From positions 1-64,000 of the forward strand of contig JBAYZO010000004.1 of the NCBI GenBank assembly GCA_041672465.1: a stretch of DNA of 64,000 bases, read 5' to 3'. The position numbers and the translations under genes are program-made. Position 1 is the stretch's first letter; each line of letters begins with the position of its first letter. Source of the DNA: UBA1206 sp041672465. GTDB taxonomy: Bacteria; Bacillota; Clostridia; Oscillospirales; CAG-382. Positions 51,168 to 57,573 of the stretch are shown here, one piece after another. The notes below the pieces were generated by a model. The model saw only the letters and a list, made by a program, of their open reading frames with translations. It was not told the DNA's origin and made no database searches.

Positions 51168-51282
51168 ACAACCCTACCTTTTAACAAAGTCATATACAAA
51201 TCATCGCGTCCCCGATGTTTATGCGATATAAGATTGGTAATCTTTCGTTATAAATCGTTAATTTTCCATGTGTTCCACAAGA

Positions 51283-51313
51283 AAAACGGCGCGGAACAAA
51301 ACCACACCGTTTT
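51283..51313 (-). terminator. Terminator-like hairpin after the toxin-antitoxin pair
   Basis: AAAACGG / CCGTTTT stem with a 17-base loop; on the minus strand it is followed by TTTTT, 7 bases after the antitoxin stop. Confidence 0.6.
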
Positions 51314-51319
51314 GTGTTT

Positions 51320-51613
51320 TTACTGTTTCGCGTTTGTGGGTATAAATTCAAGTTTCAGTTTCATTCCCATTCCGTCAGCGAGTCTTTGTAATGTTTTCAG
51401 CGACGGGTTGGCATTGCCGTTTTCAAGTCTGCTGATATCAGCCTGCGGTATGCCTGTGACATCAGCCAATTGCTTCTGCGTCAAAGATTTTTCTGCCCGT
51501 GAGTCAAGCATTGCTTTGATAATCTGATATTCAGGTTCAAGCGCGTCCCATTCTTTTTTGAATTCAGGATTCTTCATTTGTTCGTTTAAAGTTTCCCTGA
51601 AATTCTTTTCCAT
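51320..51613 (-). CDS. HTH-XRE antitoxin (HigA-like)
   Basis: 97 residues. C-terminal-half helix-turn-helix of the XRE type (about 40-90: LTQKQLADVTGIPQADISRLENG, then PSLKTLQRLADGMGMKL). Its start codon shares a base with the stop of the upstream toxin gene, the toxin-first order of HigBA modules. It probably neutralises the toxin and represses the promoter at 51996-52024 through the inverted repeat there. Confidence 0.9.
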   Translation of the reverse strand: MEKNFRETLNEQMKNPEFKKEWDALEPEYQIIKAMLDSRAEKSLTQKQLADVTGIPQADISRLENGNANPSLKTLQRLADGMGMKLKLEFIPTNAKQ

Positions 51614-51972
51614 TATAAATTCTCCTTTCTGAGTTCGTAATCAGCTCTATATTTTTTCGCAAGTTCGATTTCATTATCAGGCGTCTTTTGCGTTTTCTTA
51701 ACAAAACCGTTTGTAAGAATTATTTTCTTTCCCGCAACAAAAAAATACAGAACTCTCGTTATATTATTCCCCTGAATTGCGCGGATTTCAAAAATTCCGT
51801 CAGAAAGTGATTTTGAATACGGTTCGCGCAATTCATTTCCTTTCAATTCAAGCAATTCAAGAAGACGAAATAACTTTGCGCGCATTTTTATGTCTTGTGA
51901 AAGAATAAATTCTTCTGCCGGACGCGTACCGTCACTTTTTTCATAAAACTCAACGTCAAACAGCTCTTTCAT
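51613..51972 (-). CDS. RelE/HigB-type toxin (phage-derived Gp49-like family)
   Basis: About 119 residues. The RelE-fold sequence includes VEFYEKSDGTRPAEEFI, LRALL-type helix LFRLLELLELKGNELREPYSKSL... with GIFEIRAIQGNNITRVLYFF, and the C-terminal GFVKKTQKTP basic segment, all typical of HigB-like ribosome-dependent mRNA interferases. ATG 51972 or the ATG one codon upstream is the start. The module sits in an AT-rich stretch and is probably mobile. Confidence 0.88.
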   Translation of the reverse strand: MKELFDVEFYEKSDGTRPAEEFILSQDIKMRAKLFRLLELLELKGNELREPYSKSLSDGIFEIRAIQGNNITRVLYFFVAGKKIILTNGFVKKTQKTPDNEIELAKKYRADYELRKENL

Positions 51973-51995
51973 CATCTTTAATTGTCCTCACCTAT

Positions 51996-52024
51996 ATTAT
52001 ATGTGGTAAAACACATATTGTCAA
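51996..52024 (-). promoter_or_regulatory. Consensus promoter of the toxin-antitoxin operon
   Basis: On the minus strand: TTGACA (52024-52019), 17 bases, TATAAT (52001-51996), a perfect match in both hexamers. An inverted repeat fills the spacer. Confidence 0.85.
51999..52018. promoter_or_regulatory. Inverted-repeat operator inside the toxin-antitoxin promoter
   Basis: ATATGTG, six bases, CACATAT: a perfect 7-bp dyad lying across the spacer and the edge of the -10 box. This is the expected place for autorepression by the HTH antitoxin. Confidence 0.65.
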
Positions 52025-52190
52025 TAGGATACAAAAAATAATCAAAAATTTATTTTAATTTTATATCCCATAAGCATCGGTTGTTCGTCTCAAAAAACAT
52101 TACCGTACAATATTCATAAAATAAAACAACAATCCCCAAAAGAGAAAAAGTAATACGCCGATTTTTGTTACGTTCTCCACACGTCTCTGT

Positions 52191-52433
52191 TTACACGCCA
52201 TTTTTCCAGAGTTCCTCACAGGATATATCAAGGTTGTCGTTCCAAACTACACCAAAACCGCCGACATCGACTTCGGCGTCATGAAAAACCTCCGGATGTT
52301 CCTTAAAAATATGAAAAGCGGGGAACTTTTCAAACAGCATTTTAACGTCATATAGCTTTGTTACACCCTCGGCAAATTGAACGCTCAGCTTATATTCCGG
52401 GAGCGAAACAATATTTTTTATTTTGTGGAACAT
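52191..52433 (-). CDS. DUF2442 domain-containing protein
   Basis: 80 residues, one DUF2442 domain: YKLSVQFAEGVTKLYDVKMLFEKFPAF and the ending FGVVWNDNLDISCEELWKNG are the family pattern. Such genes usually accompany a DUF4160 gene and behave like toxin-antitoxin or mobile modules; here no intact partner is present, only a short remnant upstream. ATG 52433 is preferred over the 52454 start because AGGAGG lies 8 bases before it. Confidence 0.85.
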   Translation of the reverse strand: MFHKIKNIVSLPEYKLSVQFAEGVTKLYDVKMLFEKFPAFHIFKEHPEVFHDAEVDVGGFGVVWNDNLDISCEELWKNGV

Positions 52434-52446
52434 AAAATCATCCTCC

Positions 52447-52575
52447 TTACTCAAGAGGGGGAAGCTGCTTAAATTCTTGTGTGTCCCAAATAATCTTCAG
52501 TTCGTCCATGACCATGCCTTTTAAATGATACGCAAATTTTTTGGCGGTTTCGGCTTGCCGAAAGCTCTGTTCATC
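52447..52575 (-). pseudogene. Possible gene remnant upstream of the DUF2442 gene
   Basis: An open stretch of about 42 codons between a TAA and a TAA that overlaps the DUF2442 ribosome binding site; readable as ...AKKFAYHLKGMVMDELKII... and ending KQLPPLE. The in-frame ATG gives only 22 residues. A partner gene is expected here, so this may be the tail of one, but I could not match it to a family. Confidence 0.3.
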
Positions 52576-52601
52576 TTACTAAAAATCCTGACCACTGATA
52601 T

Positions 52602-52636
52602 AAGCAAAGTTTAAACAATATCATTGTTTTTGCTTT
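52602..52636 (-). terminator. Weak terminator-like hairpin after queA
   Basis: AAACAAT-ATC-ATTGTTT with an outer AAGCAAA / TTGCTT pair; about 15 bases after the queA stop on the minus strand. T run poor. Confidence 0.4.
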
Positions 52637-52649
52637 ACAACACTTATAT

Positions 52650-53717
52650 CTATAAAATTAAGCAAGCGTCCCCAAAGGAAAAAAAGCGATACCCCTCTTT
52701 AACCGCCGTATTATAGGCTTTAATAACATTATCATACCCCGCGAACGCCGCCACAAGCATAATAAGCGTTGATTCGGGGAGATGAAAATTTGTTATAAGG
52801 CAGTCGGTCGCTTTAAATTTATATGAGGGGTAGATAAATATCCCCGTCTCCCCCTCAAAGGGGAAAACCTCACCGGTTTGCAGTGAGCAGGACTCCAAAA
52901 CCCGAACCGATGTTGTCCCGACGGCGAAAATCCTCCCCCCCGCTTTTTTAACCCTGTTGATTTCAAAAGCCGCGTCCGGGGAAAGCGAGATTTTCTCTTT
53001 ATGCATTTTATGGTCGAGTATGTTTTGTTCTTTGACCGGGCGGAAAGTGCCGAGCCCGACGTGCAGGCAAGTTTTGATTACGCTGACGCCCTTGCCGCCG
53101 ATTTTCCCCAGCAGTTCGGGAGTAAAGTGAAGCCCGGCGGTGGGCGCGGCGGACGAGCCCTCGCGGGTTGCGTAGACGGTTTGGTAACGATTGCGGTCGG
53201 CAAGCTTTTCCTTGATATACGGCGGGAGCGGGGTTTGACCTATTTTATCCAAAACCTCAAAAAAATTTCCCTTAAAATCAAAACATATATCCCTTGTGCC
53301 GTCGGCGTTTACCGATATCACCCGCCCGGTAAGCCCGCCGCCGTAAGTGAGAGTATCGCCCTTTTTTGCCTTTTTCCCGGGCTTGACAAGACAGTTCCAC
53401 ACGGCGGAAGAAGTTTCGCCAAGGCTTTCTTCGCCGGAGCGTTCGAGAAGGAGCGTCTCAACCTCCCCGGCGTGGGTTGGGTTTTTCCCGTACAGCCGCG
53501 CCGGGATAACTTTTGTCTCGTTTATCACAAGCGCGTCGCCGGGGTTTATATATTCCGCTATATCATAAAAATGCTTATGGCTTATCTCCCCCGTATTCTT
53601 ATCCAGCACAAGTAGCCTTGAAAAGTCGCGGTTTTTAATCGGAATCTGCGCTATTTGGCTTTCGGGAAGTTCAAAGGCATAGGAAGAAGTGCGAAACAAG
53701 TCGGGGTTATTTGGCAT
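52650..53717 (-). CDS. queA: S-adenosylmethionine:tRNA ribosyltransferase-isomerase
   Basis: Makes epoxyqueuosine in the wobble position of tRNA from preQ1. 355 residues, normal length. FELPESQIAQIP near the N-terminus, VINETKVIPARLYG, PTAGLHFTPELL, HVGLGTFRPV and LITNFHLPESTLIMLVAAF are conserved boxes. It is followed, not preceded, by the AT-rich toxin-antitoxin island; the usual partner tgt is not in the window. Divergent from dapA. Confidence 0.96.
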   Translation of the reverse strand: MPNNPDLFRTSSYAFELPESQIAQIPIKNRDFSRLLVLDKNTGEISHKHFYDIAEYINPGDALVINETKVIPARLYGKNPTHAGEVETLLLERSGEESLGETSSAVWNCLVKPGKKAKKGDTLTYGGGLTGRVISVNADGTRDICFDFKGNFFEVLDKIGQTPLPPYIKEKLADRNRYQTVYATREGSSAAPTAGLHFTPELLGKIGGKGVSVIKTCLHVGLGTFRPVKEQNILDHKMHKEKISLSPDAAFEINRVKKAGGRIFAVGTTSVRVLESCSLQTGEVFPFEGETGIFIYPSYKFKATDCLITNFHLPESTLIMLVAAFAGYDNVIKAYNTAVKEGYRFFSFGDACLIL

Positions 53718-53780
53718 TCGGGGTTTCTCCTGAATAAACTATATAAAGCATAAGTGACAAAAAAGAGTAAAAAAAGACAT

Positions 53781-53808
53781 ATGACATATATCATATACTG
53801 ATTATAAT
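53781..53808 (+). promoter_or_regulatory. Probable dapA promoter with an overlapping dyad
   Basis: ATGACA (53781-53786), 16 bases, TATAAT (53803-53808). ATATGA-CATATA-TCATAT (about 53779-53796) overlaps the -35 box and could be an operator. About 42 bases from the expected start to the ATG. Confidence 0.5.
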
Positions 53809-53857
53809 ATGTTTGAGGACGTATTTCAAGCTATTTTAAACGAAAGGGTAAATATTT

Positions 53858-54778
53858 ATGCTAATGCCACACCCTCCTGTTTTTAAGGGGATAGCCACGG
53901 CGCTGGTTACGCCGTTTTCTAAGGATGGGATCGATTATGTGTCGTTCGCGAGGCTTATTGAGTTTCAGCTCTCCGGCGGAGTGGACGCCCTTGTGGTCTG
54001 CGGCACCACAGGCGAGGCTTCGGTTATGACGAGCGAGGAAAGGCGGGACGCCGTTGATTTTGCGGTCAGACAGGTTCGCGGCAGAGTGCCTGTTATCGCG
54101 GGGACTGGGGCCAACGACATCAAAACCGCCTGCCTGCTCAGCGAAAATGCCTGCGGCGTTGGGGCGAGCGCGCTTTTGGTGGTTACGCCGTATTACAACA
54201 AAACCACAAAAAAAGGCCTTGCCGAATCGTATGCCGCCATAGCATCATGCGTTGACAAGCCGATTATAGTATATAACGTCCCGTCAAGAACGGGGGTAAA
54301 CATATTGCCCGAAGAATACCTTATGCTCTCCGAAATCGAGGGCATAACGGGGGTCAAGGAGGCGAACGGGGATATTTCGGCGTTTTGTAAAACCGCCGCC
54401 CTTTGCGGCGGCAGGCTTTGGCTGTATTCGGGAAACGACGATATGCTCCTCCCCTGCCTTTCGGTCGGAGGGAGCGGGGTTATTTCGGTCGCCTCAAACA
54501 TAATCCCAAAAAAAATGAAAAAGCTTTACCTCGCGTTTATTTCGGGAAAGCTTGCCGAGGCGGCAAAACTGCAAAGCGGCATTACCCCGCTTGAGGGACT
54601 GCTGTTTTGCGAGACCAACCCGATACCCGTAAAAACCGCTTTATTTTATATGGGGATTTGCGAAAAGCGTTTCAGGCTGCCGCTCACCTCAATGGAGGAA
54701 AAAAACGAGGAAAAATTAGTTAGGGAACTCATAAGAAAAGGGCTTATTTTCCCGGCGGAAGAGAGGAAAGCGCTGTAA
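53858..54778 (+). CDS. dapA: 4-hydroxy-tetrahydrodipicolinate synthase
   Basis: Condenses pyruvate with aspartate semialdehyde, first step of the lysine/diaminopimelate branch; the pathway also supplies dipicolinate for spores. 306 residues. GIATALVTPFS, GTTGEASVM (substrate Thr-Thr), YNVPSRTGVN (catalytic Tyr) and Lys167 in TGVKEANGD (Schiff base) are all present. GAAAGGG is 9 bases before ATG 53858. It stands alone; dapB is not in the window, hom (same pathway branch point) is 17 kb away. Confidence 0.95.
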   Translation: MLMPHPPVFKGIATALVTPFSKDGIDYVSFARLIEFQLSGGVDALVVCGTTGEASVMTSEERRDAVDFAVRQVRGRVPVIAGTGANDIKTACLLSENACGVGASALLVVTPYYNKTTKKGLAESYAAIASCVDKPIIVYNVPSRTGVNILPEEYLMLSEIEGITGVKEANGDISAFCKTAALCGGRLWLYSGNDDMLLPCLSVGGSGVISVASNIIPKKMKKLYLAFISGKLAEAAKLQSGITPLEGLLFCETNPIPVKTALFYMGICEKRFRLPLTSMEEKNEEKLVRELIRKGLIFPAEERKAL

Positions 54779-54798
54779 AATTTCCCCCGCGCCAACAC

Positions 54799-54849
54799 CA
54801 AAGCCAGCTTATAGTTTTGCCCGCGGGTAAAACAAAGCTGGCTTTTTTT
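54799..54849 (+). terminator. Rho-independent terminator after dapA
   Basis: AAAGCCAGCTT pairs with AAGCTGGCTTT, with an inner GTTTTgCCCGCGGGtAAAAC hairpin, followed by seven T. Confidence 0.85.
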
Positions 54850-54935
54850 AGCGGCCGACGGCCTTTTTTGTATTTTCACAATTATGTCAAGTCGATTTAT
54901 CTGTATAGTTTCAACCCAAGTTTTAAGCCCGCGGC

Positions 54936-55715
54936 TTACACGCTAAGCGCTTTGTTTTTAAGCCTTAGGTTATCGGCAATCATGGCAATGAATTCGCTGT
55001 TTGTCGGTTTTCCCCGGGAGTTCTGAACGGTATAGCCGAAAAACGAATTCAGCACGTCAAGGTCTCCGCGGTCCCACGCGACTTCAATAGCGTGCCGTAT
55101 CGCCCTTTCAACCCGGGAGGAAGTGGTGGAGTATTGTTTCGCGACGGTGGGATACAGCACTTTTGTGACAGAATTAATGATGTCGGTATCGGTTATGGCC
55201 ATAATTATCGCCGTGCGCAGGTACTGATAACCCTTGATATGCGCCGGAACGCCTATTTGGTGGATAATTTTCGTGACTTGGCTTTCGAGGTCAAAATCGC
55301 CCGGGAGGCTCGCCAACCCGCGTCTTTTGCCTTTTTCCGCTAATCTTATCACCCTTTCGGCAAGAAAGGTGAAGTCTAAAGGTTTGATCATGCAGTAAGC
55401 CGCGCCCGCCTCGCAGCACTCCTCAAAAAGATTCTGGTTGTTAAACGAGGCAAGCATAATAAACGCGGGAAAGGTGTCGCCCATTTGTTTTTTGCAGTTC
55501 CTGATAAGCTGCACGCCGTCCGACTTGCCTATGTAAAGCTCGGATATCACGACCTGCGGTTTGTATCGCGCGATCTTCGCGAAGGCTTCGTTTTTTTCGC
55601 AAGCTTCACCCACTACCTCGATGCCGTTTTTCCTTAGCTGAGACGCGCACTGAACGCGGAACTCGCTTGAGGAATCCACTAAAAGTACCTTTGCTTTTGT
55701 TTGATTATTTTCCAT
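54936..55715 (-). CDS. spo0A: Spo0A homologue with a degenerate receiver domain
   Basis: Master regulator of entry into sporulation by homology. 259 residues. The C-terminal DNA-binding domain (about 150-255) is highly conserved: IHQIGVPAHIKGYQYLR, TTSSRVERAIRHAIEVAW, KPTNSEFIAM. The N-terminal receiver (about 8-128) is recognisable (KVLLVD, PQVV, IML, IKP) but has lost key residues against Bacillus Spo0A: the phosphoacceptor Asp56 is Glu59 (VVISELYIG), the second acidic-pocket Asp is Ser15 (VDSSS), and the signalling Thr is Ala89 (IMLASF); Lys111 is kept. Phosphorelay activation by aspartyl phosphate is therefore unlikely, unless Glu59 mimics it. The gene spoIVB, usually upstream in Clostridia, is not here. 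Confidence 0.94.
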   Translation of the reverse strand: MENNQTKAKVLLVDSSSEFRVQCASQLRKNGIEVVGEACEKNEAFAKIARYKPQVVISELYIGKSDGVQLIRNCKKQMGDTFPAFIMLASFNNQNLFEECCEAGAAYCMIKPLDFTFLAERVIRLAEKGKRRGLASLPGDFDLESQVTKIIHQIGVPAHIKGYQYLRTAIIMAITDTDIINSVTKVLYPTVAKQYSTTSSRVERAIRHAIEVAWDRGDLDVLNSFFGYTVQNSRGKPTNSEFIAMIADNLRLKNKALSV

Positions 55716-55745
55716 ATCCTTACCCTTTCCTTTTTAGTTTACCAT

Positions 55746-55774
55746 ATTTTACCACACCGAGTAACAAATTGCAA
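55746..55774 (-). promoter_or_regulatory. Probable vegetative promoter of spo0A
   Basis: On the minus strand: TTGCAA (55774-55769), 17 bases, TAAAAT (55751-55746). Leader about 25 bases to the ATG. No clear SigH promoter was seen. Confidence 0.5.
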
Positions 55775-55982
55775 TAAGTAAAATCCATTTTGTGCCATTA
55801 ATGGTAGCCATAAAGCCCTACAATTAGACATTTTTCTACAAAAAAAGAGTGTTTTACCGCCATGCTTGTGTTTACAGGTTCAGTTAATTATGTTAATCAC
55901 TATTTTTCGGGCAGGAGAACCGATATATAACCCCCTTTATTGTTTTTTTACGCGAAACGCTTTGGCCTTTTTTTAAGGATGA

Positions 55983-56013
55983 CAAAAGGCCCCGCCGGCG
56001 GCGAGACCTTTTG
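55983..56013 (-). terminator. Terminator after the AlgX-like gene
   Basis: CAAAAGG / CCTTTTG stem with a GC-rich inner CGCCGGCG palindrome, 11 bases after the stop of the minus-strand gene. Confidence 0.75.
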
Positions 56014-56023
56014 CTTTATATTC

Positions 56024-57454
56024 TTAACCTAAAATACTTCCTAAGTTTGACTCGCTTACAATGACGAAGATGTAGTCCACCGTTGTTTTGTCCTTGCCCG
56101 TGGTTAAGTCCTTGCCGTAATAGCGCTGGGCGTCTGTCATATTCACCGTGAAGTCATTTACCGGGGCGAGAAGAACCCGGTTAAACCGTTCGGCGAGAAT
56201 GTCTGAAAACACCACCGCCGAGCTGTCCCTGTAAATCAGCGCGCAGGGGAGGGAGGTGCGTTTTGTGGCGAACAAAAGCCGTCCGGCGAGAGTGGTTGCC
56301 GCCGAGGGCATGAGCATGGAATTTTCATAAGCGTATTTTGGGAAGTTCTTAATAAAACCGCTGGCTGTGGGGATGTCGGTATCCTCTTTGCCCACGGAAA
56401 GCGAAAATGAGGCGGGGGTGTAGAGCGTTGCTGTCTCGTTTACCACCGCGGGGTCTACGCCGAGGTTACGTGCAAGGTTGCCGCCGTTCAGAACACGGGT
56501 CGAGGAAGTAAAATCCTTTTCCAGATCCCTTGCCGCCGCGTCGGGAAAGTCTTTTTCCATAAGGTCGCATATTGCCTTATAGACGAGATATCCGCCGTAT
56601 TCGGTCAAATGGCTGTCGGTGTCATAAAAGATTTTTTCGCCTTTTTCTTTGGCGTCAAGGAAGATATCTTCCATATTTATAAGCGCGGCTTTGGTTTCCG
56701 CGAGCGCGTCGACCACCTGCTCGTAACGCGTCTTATAGGTTTCTTTTTCAGTCTCTTCCGCAAGGTATTCCGGGAAGATGGTGATAGCGTTGGGTATGAG
56801 CACATACACGAGCTGAACCTTCGCGGCGCCGGCGCGCTTCTGGAAGTTTTGCACCTTGATGTTTACAAAGTTTTTAAAGGATTTCAGCCCGGTTTGGGTG
56901 ATAAGCGTATTTTTGCCAAGATAGTACGATAGATCGGTATCATAGTAAAAATGCGAATCTTTTCCCATTGTCACGCCATAGCCGTCAATGCGTTTCATAG
57001 CGGTTGAGTTGTACTCCGCCCTGAATAAAGTCACGTCGCTCTCCATCAGATCCTCTGAATACGCGGTAGCCGAAAGGATCGAAAAGTTTGTGGCGGAAAG
57101 GTGAAACTCCGCGACAAAATGACCCTCGATAGACTTTGAGGCTACGGTGTTTGTGCCGTCGGTGATGGTGACCTCGCAGCCCTCGTCACATCTCCCGGTG
57201 ATTATGACCTGCCTTGCCGTCACATTAAACACATTGGTAATCTCGGGCGGCGCCGCGTACCCCTCGGGCACGGAAACCTCCTCGACAACAGAAGTTTCGC
57301 TTGACTCCTCCTCCACGTTAAGATCGGGAATAGAATCGATAAAACCCTTAAGGGCGCCCTGTGGGGCGCAGGAAGCGGCAAACCCTAACACAAGGGTGAT
57401 GACAACAATGACCAATGTAATGAGAACCGCCTTGGGTGCCTTGTGAACCTTCAT
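56024..57454 (-). CDS. AlgX/AlgJ-like SGNH-fold surface protein
   Basis: 476 residues. An N-terminal hydrophobic segment (about 9-28) ends in AASC, a possible lipobox, followed by an acidic linker (about 38-62), a beta-rich domain (about 68-150, with INGRC-like ITGRCDEGCEVTITDG) and a domain resembling AlgX/AlgJ O-acetyltransferases/SGNH hydrolases (about 155-310: GYGVTMGKDSHFYY, QLVYVLIPNAITIFPEYL, FYDTDSHLTEYGGYLVY, where DSH replaces the DTHW box). A C-terminal domain of unknown fold follows. Related clostridial proteins act in polysaccharide O-acetylation; no membrane acyltransferase (MBOAT) partner is adjacent. Activity is uncertain. Confidence 0.75.
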   Translation of the reverse strand: MKVHKAPKAVLITLVIVVITLVLGFAASCAPQGALKGFIDSIPDLNVEEESSETSVVEEVSVPEGYAAPPEITNVFNVTARQVIITGRCDEGCEVTITDGTNTVASKSIEGHFVAEFHLSATNFSILSATAYSEDLMESDVTLFRAEYNSTAMKRIDGYGVTMGKDSHFYYDTDLSYYLGKNTLITQTGLKSFKNFVNIKVQNFQKRAGAAKVQLVYVLIPNAITIFPEYLAEETEKETYKTRYEQVVDALAETKAALINMEDIFLDAKEKGEKIFYDTDSHLTEYGGYLVYKAICDLMEKDFPDAAARDLEKDFTSSTRVLNGGNLARNLGVDPAVVNETATLYTPASFSLSVGKEDTDIPTASGFIKNFPKYAYENSMLMPSAATTLAGRLLFATKRTSLPCALIYRDSSAVVFSDILAERFNRVLLAPVNDFTVNMTDAQRYYGKDLTTGKDKTTVDYIFVIVSESNLGSILG

Positions 57455-57573
57455 AAATAATACCTCGCTTTGATTGGGATAAGCTGTAAAAATGAAATTT
57501 TCCCGTATTCCGGGGTTATATTTTTTCGCCGTTGACCTTTATAATATTAATTTATCCGCTACGCGGAAACAGG

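Larger units (their letters stand above)
55716..56023. other. 308-base intergenic region upstream of spo0A
   Basis: It holds the spo0A promoter (55746-55774), a palindrome CCATTAATGG (55795-55804), a TGTCTAA sequence on the minus strand (55830-55824) one base off the Spo0A box TGTCGAA, and the terminator of the AlgX-like gene (55983-56013). No open reading frame of note. Confidence 0.55.

Noticed and set aside
51234..51527. Plus-strand 97-codon frame over the antitoxin gene
   Set aside because: The minus-strand frame encodes a clear XRE helix-turn-helix; the plus frame is its shadow and crosses the terminator.
55824..55830. Spo0A box in the spo0A upstream region
   Set aside because: TGTCTAA differs by one base from TGTCGAA; a six-of-seven match is expected by chance in AT-rich sequence, so it is noted but not claimed as a site.
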